This document shows, one piece after another, positions 16,095-24,840 of a stretch of DNA of 55,634 nt (position 1 is its first letter; every line of letters starts with the position of its first letter). The translations under genes and the position numbers were made by a program. This DNA comes from Bryobacterales bacterium (GTDB taxonomy: Bacteria > Acidobacteriota > Terriglobia > Bryobacterales > Bryobacteraceae), in the NCBI GenBank assembly GCA_009697505.1, contig SHUD01000012.1, forward strand, positions 1-55,634. Reading direction: 5' to 3'. The notes beneath the pieces are model-generated. The model saw only the letters and a list, made by a program, of their open reading frames with translations. It was not told the origin of the DNA and made no database searches.

Positions 16095-17831
16095 ATGGAA
16101 AACCGCGCGATCGCCAGGCTGCTTGCGGAAACGGCCGACCTGATGGAGATTTCGGCTGAGGACTCGTTTCGTATTCGCAGCTACCGGACGGCGGCCGGCG
16201 TGATCGAAGGCTATCCGGAGCAAATGGCGTCGATCCTCAAGGATCCCGAAAAGAAGTTGACCGACATAGCGGGCATCGGAAAAGGAATCGCCGCGATTAT
16301 CGAGGAGATCGAAGAGCGCGGCAGTTTCGAGCGCCGCGATGAAATGCTGGGCAAGTATCCGGCGGGCTTGCTGGAACTGCTCAACATTCAAGGATTAGGT
16401 CCGAAGAGCGTCCGCTTGCTCTATGACACCTATAAGGTGGAATCGATCGACGAATTGGAGCGCATCTGCAAGGAACAAAAACTACGCGACCTGCCGCGCA
16501 TGGGAGCCAAGCTCGAAGAGAAGGTGCTGCGTTCGATCGCGTCCTACCGGAAGACGCAAGGCCGGTTCCTGCTTTCCTTCGGACAAAGGGCCGCCGATGA
16601 ACTGATCGAGTATCTGAGCTCGGTTGCTGGCGTGGAAACAGTCACGGCGGCCGGAAGTCTACGCCGCGGGAAAGAGACCATCGGCGATCTGGACCTTTTG
16701 GCCACGGGGACCGGTGCGGAAGCGGCGCTTGAAAAGTTTGTCTCCCATCCACGTGTTCACGAAGTCTTGGGGAAAGGCCCCAACAAGGCCAGCGTGAAGT
16801 TCGGACTGGAAGGCTTACAAGTAGACCTGCGCGCGCTGGGAGCCGAGAGCTACGGCGCGGCGCTGCTCTACTTCACGGGGAGCAAAGAGCACAACATTTC
16901 GCTGCGGTCGCGGGCTCAGAAGCTGGGTTTCACGCTGAACGAATACGGCCTGGAGCTTTTGGATAACGCCCGTCTGGATAACGAAACGCGCGTGGCCAGC
17001 GCAACGGAAGAAGAGATTTACGCGAAGCTCGGCCTGGACTGGATCCCTCCGGAACTGCGCGAGAACTCCGGCGAGATGGAAGCAGCCGAGGAGCATAAAC
17101 TTCCGCGGCTAGTCGAGGAAAGGCACATCCGCGGCGACGTTCACATGCACACCACGGAAAGCGACGGCCGCGCCACGCTTGCCGAAATGGCCGAAGCAGC
17201 GCGGGAACGGGGCCTCGAATATATCGCGATCACGGATCATTCCAAGGCCCTCGCTATGGCCAACGGGCTCGATGAGAAACGAGCTGTGGCTTTCGCCCAT
17301 CAGGTCCGCGAGATGGATCAGCGCGGCTTAGGCCTGCGCGTTTTCTCGGGACTGGAATGCGACATCCTGCGCGACGGCAAGATGGATCTGGCCGACGACG
17401 CCCTGGCGGAACTCGATTGGGTGGTGGGCAGCGTTCATAGCTACATGAACCTGGAGGCAGCGGAAATGACGGACCGCCTGCTGCGTGCCATGGAGTGTCC
17501 GCACCTGAAAGCGATCGGCCACCCGACGGGGCGTATTTTGCTGCATCGCGAGTCGTTCCCCTTCGATTTTGAAGTGGTTGCGGCGGAGGCTGCGCGCCGC
17601 AAGATTTATCTGGAAATCAATGCCAGTCCGGAACGCCTGGATCTGTCGGCGGCGTTGATCCGCGCCGCCAAAGCCAGGGGCTGCAAGTTCGTGATCTCCA
17701 CCGACGCGCATCATCCGAAGCATTTGGCAAACATGAGCTACGGCGTGCGGATGGCGAGGCGTGGGTGGCTCGAACCGCGCGATATTTTGAACACGCATTC
17801 CGCCGTTGATTTTGCCAAGGCGATTGCTTAA
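16095..17831 (+). CDS. polX: DNA polymerase X family protein with PHP domain
   Basis: A 578-residue bacterial PolX. It has an N-terminal HhH (TDIAGIGKGIAAIIEE), a second HhH near residue 98, and a palm with GSLRRGKETIGDLDLL (Asp198, Asp200) and Asp244 in LQVDLRAL. The C-terminal PHP domain has DVHMHTTESDG from residue 348, an ITDHS motif and ISTDAHH near the end. Such enzymes fill short gaps in DNA repair, and the PHP part gives Mn-dependent 3'-5' exonuclease or AP-endonuclease activity. Length and motifs are intact. It precedes the Nudix gene by 19 bp, probably in one transcript. Confidence 0.95.
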   Translation: MENRAIARLLAETADLMEISAEDSFRIRSYRTAAGVIEGYPEQMASILKDPEKKLTDIAGIGKGIAAIIEEIEERGSFERRDEMLGKYPAGLLELLNIQGLGPKSVRLLYDTYKVESIDELERICKEQKLRDLPRMGAKLEEKVLRSIASYRKTQGRFLLSFGQRAADELIEYLSSVAGVETVTAAGSLRRGKETIGDLDLLATGTGAEAALEKFVSHPRVHEVLGKGPNKASVKFGLEGLQVDLRALGAESYGAALLYFTGSKEHNISLRSRAQKLGFTLNEYGLELLDNARLDNETRVASATEEEIYAKLGLDWIPPELRENSGEMEAAEEHKLPRLVEERHIRGDVHMHTTESDGRATLAEMAEAARERGLEYIAITDHSKALAMANGLDEKRAVAFAHQVREMDQRGLGLRVFSGLECDILRDGKMDLADDALAELDWVVGSVHSYMNLEAAEMTDRLLRAMECPHLKAIGHPTGRILLHRESFPFDFEVVAAEAARRKIYLEINASPERLDLSAALIRAAKARGCKFVISTDAHHPKHLANMSYGVRMARRGWLEPRDILNTHSAVDFAKAIA

Positions 17832-17850
17832 AAAACGCCATTCAGTCCAA

Positions 17851-18378
17851 ATGAAACTCATCTCTTCCCAGGAAATCACCAGGAACCGTATCTTCACCGT
17901 CACCTGGGACCACGCGGTCGATCCGGACGGTTTTGAAATCGAGCGCGGCATCGTGCACCACCGAGGCTCGGCGGTGATGATGGCTGTCGATGGCAAGAAG
18001 CGCATTTTACTGGTGCGCCAATATCGTCTCGCGGTTCGGCAATATTTGTGGGAATTGCCCGCCGGGACCGTCGACCCCGGCGAGAAGCCGCTGCAGACCG
18101 CGCGCCGCGAGTTGATTGAAGAGACTGGTTATCGCGCAAAGAAATGGACCAAACTCGCTGAGTTCTACCCGAGCCCGGGATTCCTGAGTGAGATGATGAC
18201 GATCTATGTGGCCACCGGACTCACCGCCGGAGATGCCCAGCCCATGGACGACGAGCGCATCGAGACGCGCTGGTTTACGGAGAAGGAAATTGACGCAAAG
18301 ATCCGCGGCGGCAAAATTCGGGACGCCAAGACCAACGTGGCGTTCCTCAGATGGAAACGCTATTTCGCAGGTAAGTGA
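17851..18378 (+). CDS. Nudix hydrolase, ADP-ribose pyrophosphatase type
   Basis: A 175-residue Nudix protein starting at ATG 17851 (MKLISSQEITRNRIF). The Nudix box is at residues 72-94 (GTVDPGEKPLQTARRELIEETGY), giving the GX5EX7REUXEEXGU pattern. VVVRQY-like and ELPAG segments before it resemble NudF/ADP-ribose pyrophosphatase. A role in hydrolysing ADP-ribose or similar nucleoside diphosphate derivatives is likely. Its last 32 bp overlap the 3' end of the convergent rdgB gene, itself another nucleotide-sanitation enzyme. Confidence 0.9.
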   Translation: MKLISSQEITRNRIFTVTWDHAVDPDGFEIERGIVHHRGSAVMMAVDGKKRILLVRQYRLAVRQYLWELPAGTVDPGEKPLQTARRELIEETGYRAKKWTKLAEFYPSPGFLSEMMTIYVATGLTAGDAQPMDDERIETRWFTEKEIDAKIRGGKIRDAKTNVAFLRWKRYFAGK

Positions 18379-18925
18379 ACATCTGGTCGAGCGCCCGGGC
18401 GCGGTGGCTCACCTGCATCTTTTGCTCGATGCTGGCTTCGCCGAACGTACATCCCACCGCGTCGCAGAAAAAAAGCGGATCATAGCCAAACCCTTCCGGG
18501 CCGCGCGGCAGTTCAATAATGCGCCCTTCCACCGTGCCGCGGAAGGTCTTCACAAGGCGGCCTCCGCGCACCAGTGCGATCACGCAAACGAACCTCGCGG
18601 TTCGAGCTTGAATGCCTTGCAAGCGATCGAGCAGCAGGGCATTGTTGTCAGCATCGGTAGCGTTCTCGCCTGCGTAGCGGGCCGAGTAAACGCCGGGAGC
18701 GCCGCCGAGTGCGTCCACTTCAAGTCCCGAATCATCGGCGAACAGATACTCCGGCGTGTGCTGCCCGTAGGCGAGCGCTTTTTCCGCCGCGTTGGCCTCG
18801 AATGTGTCACCGCTCTCGCCGGGCGGAGGCACCTTGATGGGCAGGGCTCGCACGCCGAAGTCAGGCGCGGCTTTCTGGAACTCCCGGAGTTTTCCCGGAT
18901 TACTGGTGGCGCAATAGACGATCAT
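18347..18925 (-). CDS. rdgB: Non-canonical purine NTP pyrophosphatase (RdgB/HAM1)
   Basis: A 192-residue RdgB/HAM1 enzyme that removes dITP, XTP and related nucleotides. Visible motifs are the opening [23 protein letters not shown], the [21 protein letters not shown] signature and the C-terminal VSHRARA. The start overlaps the stop of rph by 4 bp, so the two are coupled. This rph-rdgB arrangement is widespread. It converges with and overlaps the Nudix gene. Confidence 0.96.
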   Translation of the reverse strand: MIVYCATSNPGKLREFQKAAPDFGVRALPIKVPPPGESGDTFEANAAEKALAYGQHTPEYLFADDSGLEVDALGGAPGVYSARYAGENATDADNNALLLDRLQGIQARTARFVCVIALVRGGRLVKTFRGTVEGRIIELPRGPEGFGYDPLFFCDAVGCTFGEASIEQKMQVSHRARALDQMFTYLRNSVSI

Positions 18926-19638
18926 GCACCTGCGATGGCCTTTTGCGCGGCAATAAGTTCGGCGATACCGTTTCTAGCCAGCGTGATCAACGTGCTCAAC
19001 TGCGGATCGTCAAACGCCGTTTTCTCCGCCGTGGCCTGCAACTCAACGAAGTGTCCACTCCCGGTCATCACCACGTTCATATCCACATCGGCTTGCGAGT
19101 CTTCCTGATAGCACAAGTCGAGCATCGGCACACCATTGACCACGCCGACGCTGGTCGCGGCGATGCAGTCGCGAATCGGGGAACGTTTCAGAGTCCCAAA
19201 TTTCAGCAGCTTGCCAATAGCGGTGGAAAGAGCGATATAGGCGCCGGTGATCGCCGCCGTACGCGTGCCGCCATCGGCCTGCAGGACGTCGCAATCGAGG
19301 ACCACGCTCCGCTCGCCCAGCGCCTCCAGGTCGATAATGGAACGCAGCGAGCGGCCGATCAAGCGCTGGATTTCCATGGTGCGGCCGGAAGCGCGGCCTT
19401 TGGAGACTTCACGCGGCGTTCGTGTCGCGGTGGCGCGTGGCAGCATGGAATATTCAGCGGTGACCCAACCTTTGCCGGAATTGCGCAGGAACGCGGGCAC
19501 CGACTCTTCAATCGATGCGGCGCACAGCACGCGCGTGTTTCCGAGCTCAATCAGCACCGAGCCTTCCGCGGTGAGCAAGTAATCCGTAGTGATCTTCAGG
19601 GGCCTAAGTTGGTTGGGGAGACGTTGGTCAATGCGCAT
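18922..19638 (-). CDS. rph: Ribonuclease PH
   Basis: A 238-residue phosphorolytic 3'-5' exoribonuclease that trims tRNA 3' ends. Typical segments are the opening [76 protein letters not shown] and the acidic [22 protein letters not shown]. Full length. It is preceded by a 47-codon membrane-protein gene with a 13-bp gap and followed by rdgB with a 4-bp overlap, making a three-gene unit. Confidence 0.97.
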   Translation of the reverse strand: MRIDQRLPNQLRPLKITTDYLLTAEGSVLIELGNTRVLCAASIEESVPAFLRNSGKGWVTAEYSMLPRATATRTPREVSKGRASGRTMEIQRLIGRSLRSIIDLEALGERSVVLDCDVLQADGGTRTAAITGAYIALSTAIGKLLKFGTLKRSPIRDCIAATSVGVVNGVPMLDLCYQEDSQADVDMNVVMTGSGHFVELQATAEKTAFDDPQLSTLITLARNGIAELIAAQKAIAGA

Positions 19639-19651
19639 GCGAGACTCGATG

Positions 19652-19795
19652 CTAGTTCGCGGACTTGAGTACTTGATAGAAGAGATACGCGATGATTGCC
19701 GATCCCGCCAGAATCAGGATCCCGCAGGGAATCGCGGCGGCGTTCGACCGCGGACTGGCCGCTTTTCGCGAGCCGGCCGGTTTGAATTTTGCCAT
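19652..19795 (-). CDS. 47-residue single-span membrane protein at the head of the rph-rdgB unit
   Basis: This short gene reads ATG at 19795 to TAG at 19652. It has a well-placed AGGAG about 9 nt upstream. The product has a positively charged N-terminal stretch ([17 protein letters not shown]) followed by one hydrophobic helix ([20 protein letters not shown]). Such an arrangement predicts an N-in single membrane span. It ends 13 bp before rph and shares its direction, so it is likely co-transcribed. I know no function. A competing reading frame on this strand across the same bases lacks any protein-like character. Confidence 0.7.
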   Translation of the reverse strand: MAKFKPAGSRKAASPRSNAAAIPCGILILAGSAIIAYLFYQVLKSAN

Positions 19796-19848
19796 AGACA
19801 GAGTAACTCCTAGGTTGTAACACAACGAAGATGTAGCACAATGGAGCT

Positions 19849-21951
19849 ATGAACCCGAGCGCCGCCGCGGTTCCCGGCGTGGTCCACCGGTTTTTCGAGT
19901 ATTCCGTCCTGGGAATGCTGGCCGCCGGCTATTTCGCCGTGCTGGGATCCGGCTTTCTGGATGGGCCCACGGCGATCGTTGCGCTGGCCGGCTTAATCAC
20001 CCGGCTTCTGCTGGTGGCGGAAGTGATCGAGTTCACTATTCCTCCGCGGGTTGTTGCGGCCATTGCGATCCTGTACCTCGGCTTCTTTCCGCTGGATTTC
20101 TATTACATTTCCGGATCGTTCCTCGCCGCCACGGTTCACATGGTGTTTTTCCTGGCTGTGCTGAAGCTCCTGACGGCCAAATCGGCGCGGGACTCTGCGT
20201 CTCTGAAAGCGATCGCGGGACTGGAGCTGGTCGCCGCCGCGGTGCTGTCCACGGGCTTTAGCTTCCTCCTCTACCTGGCCATTTTCGTGCTCTTCGCCAT
20301 TGCTGCCCTGGCGAGCGGTGAAGTTCGCCGCGCCTCGAAGGCGCAGGTCGTCGTATCGCGCTCCTCTCTGACCGCCTTTCCGCGGCGGCTGGGTACACTT
20401 TCCGCGCTTCTGTTCGTGGGCATTATAGTAATGACCACGGGTTTGTTTGTGGTGTTGCCGCGCACTGCCCAAGCGGCATTTGAGCGCTTCGTGCCCCAGC
20501 GCTACCGGCTTTCGGGATTCTCGAATGTGGTGTCGCTCGGCGAAATCGGTAAGATCCAGCAAAGTAGCGCGACCGTGATGCATGTACGTTCGTTTCAGGG
20601 CGAGGGTTTCTTGCCTGTGAAGTGGCGTGGCTCGGCGCTGGCGGAATTCGACGGCAAGCGCTGGTTTAACGCCCCCGGCCAGGACCAGACGCTTCGCGTG
20701 GAAGATCAGATCCTCCGCGTGCGGAGCGCCACCGAAGGAGCCAGCCGCGGCCCGAACGTCATCTATCAGGTTCATCTGGAACCGATCGTATCCGACACGT
20801 TGTTTTTTGCCGGTACCGTGGAGACCATCCGCATCGGCGTGCCTTTCTTGCGGTATTCGCGCGGAGGCGGATTTCATGTACCTCCCCGCTTTGGCGGGCG
20901 CGGCCTGAACTATAGCGCTTATGGGTTTCTCCCCAACGAATGGGCCGAGGGCCGCTATACGGCGTCACTTCCTCCCGGCGCCATGCGGGGCTTGTTGAGC
21001 GTGCCCAATCTCGATCCGCGCATCGCGGATCTGGCGCGCGAGATGACTAGGGATGGCGAGCCGCCCGCGGAAAAGGCGCGAATGCTGGAAACGCGTCTGC
21101 GGCACGACTACGGATATACGCTCGAATTGCTTTCCAAACCGGTGGATGATCCATTGGCGCATTTTCTATTTGTCCGCAAAAGGGGTCACTGTGAATACTT
21201 TGCGTCCTCCATGGCTGTGATGCTGCGCACGCTGGGAATCCCGTCACGCGTGGTCACTGGCTTTCAGAGTGGCGTGTTTAATCCGATGACCGGCTGGCAG
21301 GTAGTCCGTGCGTCCGACGCGCACAGTTGGGTGGAGGCCTGGATTGACGGCCGTGGCTGGACCACGTTCGATCCCACGCCTTACGACACTACCCGGAGCG
21401 GCACCGAAGTCCTCACGCGCCTGGCTTTGTTTACCGATACGCTTTCGCAGTATTGGCAGGACTGGGTGATGACGTATGACATGGGTCATCAGGCGGCGCT
21501 GTTCACGCGCATGCAGAACGCGGGCCGCCATTTCCGCACGCTTGATCCCGCGGCCCTTTGGCGCGCGCTGGAACGGGGGATGCGCCTGGGATGGCGGTAT
21601 GCAGTTCTCATCGTGATTCCACTTTTCCTCCTGGGGATAGCACTGCTGTTCGGGTCGGCTCTCAGAAAGCACTGGAAGCGGCGCGCGCACGCGCGAAAGC
21701 TGGAACGCGGGGAGACCGAGAAATCGGATGCGACCATCCTGTACCAGGAGATGCTCGAACTGCTGGAGAAGCGCGGGTTCCAGAAGCCGCCCTGGTTGAC
21801 TCCCGTGGAATTCGCCAGAGTCTTGCGCGCTCCGCAAATCGCGGCGCTGGTGGAGGAAGCCACGGCCGCCTACAATGAACTGCGTTTCGGCGGACACCGC
21901 GAAGCAGTGCCACGCATGACCCGTGCTCTCGAACAAATCCGGCAGCTCTGA
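19849..21951 (+). CDS. TgpA-like membrane transglutaminase
   Basis: A 700-residue inner-membrane protein with the DUF3488/transglutaminase/DUF4129 layout of TgpA. About seven hydrophobic helices fill residues 10-210. A periplasmic transglutaminase-like cysteine-protease fold follows with Cys448 (RGHCEYFASSMAVMLRTLGIPSRVVTGF), His492 (SDAHSWVEAWIDGRGW) and Asp508 (TFDPTP) as the expected triad. One more helix lies near residue 585, and a cytosolic DUF4129-type tail ends the protein. Known TgpA is essential in Pseudomonas aeruginosa, but its substrate is unknown. The usual DUF58 partner is encoded separately at 13728. Confidence 0.92.
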   Translation: MNPSAAAVPGVVHRFFEYSVLGMLAAGYFAVLGSGFLDGPTAIVALAGLITRLLLVAEVIEFTIPPRVVAAIAILYLGFFPLDFYYISGSFLAATVHMVFFLAVLKLLTAKSARDSASLKAIAGLELVAAAVLSTGFSFLLYLAIFVLFAIAALASGEVRRASKAQVVVSRSSLTAFPRRLGTLSALLFVGIIVMTTGLFVVLPRTAQAAFERFVPQRYRLSGFSNVVSLGEIGKIQQSSATVMHVRSFQGEGFLPVKWRGSALAEFDGKRWFNAPGQDQTLRVEDQILRVRSATEGASRGPNVIYQVHLEPIVSDTLFFAGTVETIRIGVPFLRYSRGGGFHVPPRFGGRGLNYSAYGFLPNEWAEGRYTASLPPGAMRGLLSVPNLDPRIADLAREMTRDGEPPAEKARMLETRLRHDYGYTLELLSKPVDDPLAHFLFVRKRGHCEYFASSMAVMLRTLGIPSRVVTGFQSGVFNPMTGWQVVRASDAHSWVEAWIDGRGWTTFDPTPYDTTRSGTEVLTRLALFTDTLSQYWQDWVMTYDMGHQAALFTRMQNAGRHFRTLDPAALWRALERGMRLGWRYAVLIVIPLFLLGIALLFGSALRKHWKRRAHARKLERGETEKSDATILYQEMLELLEKRGFQKPPWLTPVEFARVLRAPQIAALVEEATAAYNELRFGGHREAVPRMTRALEQIRQL

Positions 21952-21964
21952 GACCAGGCATACT

Positions 21965-23269
21965 GTGGACTACAGCGTTCGCGAGCAACGGGGCTGGTAT
22001 CTCTACGACTGGGCGAACTCGGGCTTCGCGACCACGGCTATCGCGCTATTCCTGGGCCCCTATCTAACCATCCTCGCCAAAGCGGCGGCGGATTCCGAGG
22101 GCTTCGTTCATCCGCTGGGCATCGCCGTCGACGCGCGCAGTTACTGGAGCTACCTGGTCAGCTTGTCCGTCATTCTGCAAGTCCTGGTGCTGCCCATCGT
22201 GGGCGCGGTGGCCGATTATGGGAATCGCAAGAAGAAGTGCCTGGCTCTGACGGCGTATTTCGGGGCCGCCTGCGCCACTGCAATGTTTTGGCTGCAAGGC
22301 ACGGATTACTTGCTCGGTGGAGCACTGTTCATTCTCGCGAATGTGAGCTTCGGCGCCTCGATTGTGGTCTACAATTCATTCCTGCCGGAGATCGCGCCGC
22401 CGGAACAACGCGACGCGGTTTCCTCGAAAGGCTGGGGAATTGGTTACATCGGCGGCGGTGTTTTATTGGGTTTGAATCTTCTCTTGGCCGTGAATGCGAC
22501 CAAGCTGGGGATAACGGAAACCATGGCGGTCCGCATTAGCCTGGGTTCGGCTGGAGTATGGTGGGCGGTGTTCACGATACCGGCTCTGCTTGTGCTGCGG
22601 AGCCGCCCTGCGAGCCGTCAGGTGCAAGGTGGAAACCGCGCCGCTGGAGCCGTCCTCGGCCAGTTACGCCACACCATCGCCGACATCCGGCGTTACCGGC
22701 AGACCATGACGTTTCTGATTGCGTATCTGCTCTACAACGACGCGATTCAAGCGGTTCTGGCGCTGGCGGCACAATTTGGCAGCGATGAGTTGAAAATTCC
22801 CGTGTCGAAGCTGGCGCTCGCAATTCTCATGGTGCAGTTCGTGGGGTTTTTCGGGGCTCTCGGATTTCAATGGCTCGCCGCCGCGATTTCCGCCAAGCGC
22901 GCCATTATGGTGAGTCTCGTATTGTGGACGGCGACGCTCATCTATCTTTACGCCGCGGTCCGCACAACCACCGATTTCTTCATCGCCGCCGCCATCGCCG
23001 CCATCGGGATGGGAGGCAGCCAGGCGCTCAGCCGTTCCCTATTTGCCCAGTTGATTCCCACTGGCAGGGAAGCCGAATATTTCAGCATTTACGAGATCAG
23101 CGACAAGGGCACCAGTTGGATCAGTCCCCTGGTGTTTGGAATTGCGTTGCAGTTCACGCGCAGCTACCGCTTGGCGATCCTATCGCTAATCGTGTTTTTC
23201 ATCAGCGGACTCCTGGTATTGCTGCGCGTAAACGTCGAGCGCGGCCAAGCCGAAGCCTCAGCGGGTTGA
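21965..23269 (+). CDS. UMF1-family (Atg22-like) MFS transporter
   Basis: A 434-residue membrane protein of the UMF1 family, related to fungal Atg22 vacuolar amino-acid exporters. The opening VREQRGWYLYDWANSGFATTAIALFLGPYL and the VYNSFLPEIAPPEQRDAVSSKGWGIGYIGGG segment are family hallmarks. About 11-12 spans are visible. I place the start at GTG 21965, 13 bp after the transglutaminase stop; an earlier GTG at 21923 would overlap that gene. The substrate is unknown. Confidence 0.88.
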   Translation: MDYSVREQRGWYLYDWANSGFATTAIALFLGPYLTILAKAAADSEGFVHPLGIAVDARSYWSYLVSLSVILQVLVLPIVGAVADYGNRKKKCLALTAYFGAACATAMFWLQGTDYLLGGALFILANVSFGASIVVYNSFLPEIAPPEQRDAVSSKGWGIGYIGGGVLLGLNLLLAVNATKLGITETMAVRISLGSAGVWWAVFTIPALLVLRSRPASRQVQGGNRAAGAVLGQLRHTIADIRRYRQTMTFLIAYLLYNDAIQAVLALAAQFGSDELKIPVSKLALAILMVQFVGFFGALGFQWLAAAISAKRAIMVSLVLWTATLIYLYAAVRTTTDFFIAAAIAAIGMGGSQALSRSLFAQLIPTGREAEYFSIYEISDKGTSWISPLVFGIALQFTRSYRLAILSLIVFFISGLLVLLRVNVERGQAEASAG

Positions 23270-24052
23270 AGCGGCGGCCCACACCAGAGCGGTCGAGTCG
23301 GCTCCATCGGGCAATTGGGTGGAATGAAGCACCCGGCCACCACGTCCTAACGCTCCCAAATAGAACGCGTGATCCCGGTCTGCTCCCCACAGGACGATGG
23401 TCAGTGCGTGGTCCGGGTAGCGCAGCAGGTGGAACTCACGTCCACCCGCGCCAGGCCGTGAACGGGATGTGGCGGGATGTCCCCACTTGGCAACGATCGA
23501 CAAATAGTCGTCGCTCGCCGTAAAGGGAAGGGGCAGCCGGACGGGCGTCGTGAAGAAGCGGACGCGTGACGACTCCCGCACAATCGCCATGCCCAGGATC
23601 GCGATGAGGATACTGACAGCAATCGCGCCCAAAAACTTCCGGTTCTTGCGCGATTCCTGGGGCGTCTCCGTCCGAATTCCCAATACCGGGGCGAGGCGCC
23701 GGGGCTGCGGGGCGGCAGCCCACGGCCGGGGATCTCCGTTGGCGGCGCGGGCCACGGCTGCCGGCATCTCCAGCACCCGTTGCACGTGAGGAACGAGAAC
23801 GCCTTCACGATATTCCAGGTCCTTCACCAGACCGACGATGATGACCGGCTCTTCAATGCTCGAAACGCCGCCGAGGTAGCGCAGAGGGAGGCACAGCTCC
23901 GCATGCGATTTTGTGTTGACAACATGCAGCTCATTCCCATCCGCGCGCCGGAACAGCCACTCGTTGTGATCCAGGTTGCGGATCGGCGGATAGAAAGAAA
24001 ATGGCCGCGGACCCAGTTGCTCGAGAGGGGTCGGGATGTGCGGAGCAGACAC
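23258..24052 (-). CDS. Hypothetical single-span protein
   Basis: A 264-residue protein from a GTG at 24052. Residues 1-130 look soluble (a small beta-rich stretch, LCLPLRYLGGVSSIEEPVIIVGLVKDL, then a proline-rich linker). One hydrophobic helix lies near residues 140-158 (FLGAIAVSILIAILGMAIV), and a C-terminal region of about 100 residues with REFHLLRYPDHALTIVLWG is probably outside the membrane. I recognise no named domain. It overlaps the 3' end of the UMF1 gene by 12 bp on the other strand and is divergent from the BNR-like gene. Confidence 0.7.
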   Translation of the reverse strand: MSAPHIPTPLEQLGPRPFSFYPPIRNLDHNEWLFRRADGNELHVVNTKSHAELCLPLRYLGGVSSIEEPVIIVGLVKDLEYREGVLVPHVQRVLEMPAAVARAANGDPRPWAAAPQPRRLAPVLGIRTETPQESRKNRKFLGAIAVSILIAILGMAIVRESSRVRFFTTPVRLPLPFTASDDYLSIVAKWGHPATSRSRPGAGGREFHLLRYPDHALTIVLWGADRDHAFYLGALGRGGRVLHSTQLPDGADSTALVWAAASTR

Positions 24053-24097
24053 AGTTACCGTTTATTGTATGCCGCGGCGGGCTACAATGAGGGGCAA

Positions 24098-24835
24098 GTG
24101 CGATCTGGCATCCTCCTTGTATTACTGGCGGCAAAACTGGCCGCCCAGGCCCCCGTGAGCGTGGCGTACCAGTGCACGCCGCAGGACGTGGAGGCGCTGG
24201 GTTTGAATTGCAGTCCGGACGAACCGTGCCAAGTATTTCTGGAATTGTCCTCCGCCGAGGCGGCCGGAAGCCATCTATTCGTCACCGGAAATCTGCACAC
24301 GCGCGATGTCACCTTGTCGAGCATCTTGCTGGCCAGCGATGATGGTGGAACCACCTGGAGCGAGCCGGCAGCGCGTTTACGGAGCGCTTCCCTTGAACAA
24401 ATCGAATTCCTGGATCAAGTGACCGGTTGGATCAGCGGCGGAATGATCGACCCTCTGGCGCGGGACCCATTCCTGCTGATCACCAAGGACGGCGGCAAGA
24501 CCTGGCGCCAGAAGATGCTGTTTGAAGACACCAAGTACGGCACCATCGCTCAATTCCATTTCAACTCGCTGAACGTTGCTGAGTTGATCCTGGATGCCAG
24601 CCGTGGCAAGGCCGTCCGGCAGGAACTCTATGGCACGATGACCGGTGGCGACAATTGGGAAATCCGGCAAGTGAGCAACGTTCCTCTGCGCATCAGGGAC
24701 GCCCGGCCAGCGAATTCTTCCGGATTGCGGTTGCGCGCGGATTCTGCCGGCGGCGCTTACCACCTGGAAAAAGGAGGCGGCCGGAATTGGGCGGGGATCG
24801 CAAGTTTCAAGATCCGCCTGGCCGACTGCCGCTAG
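24098..24835 (+). CDS. Secreted BNR/Asp-box repeat protein
   Basis: A 245-residue protein from GTG 24098, beginning with a signal peptide (VRSGILLVLLAAKLAAQAP). Three Asp-box-like motifs are visible: ASDDGGTTWSEP, ITKDGGKTWRQ and MTGGDNWEIR. These mark a sialidase/BNR or YCF48-like beta-propeller, though three motifs in 245 residues is too few for a full propeller. A much longer open frame upstream lacks protein character and is antisense to the previous gene, so I rejected that start. It ends 5 bp before hyuB. Confidence 0.7.
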   Translation: MRSGILLVLLAAKLAAQAPVSVAYQCTPQDVEALGLNCSPDEPCQVFLELSSAEAAGSHLFVTGNLHTRDVTLSSILLASDDGGTTWSEPAARLRSASLEQIEFLDQVTGWISGGMIDPLARDPFLLITKDGGKTWRQKMLFEDTKYGTIAQFHFNSLNVAELILDASRGKAVRQELYGTMTGGDNWEIRQVSNVPLRIRDARPANSSGLRLRADSAGGAYHLEKGGGRNWAGIASFKIRLADCR

Positions 24836-24840
24836 CGTTT

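Noticed and set aside
19596..19841. 81-codon minus-strand frame over the start of rph
   Set aside because: It overlaps both rph and the better 47-codon gene, has arginine- and serine-rich noise and lacks a ribosome-binding site.
23780..24097. N-terminal extension of the BNR-like gene
   Set aside because: The stretch is antisense of the hypothetical gene at 23258-24052; a signal peptide begins at GTG 24098.
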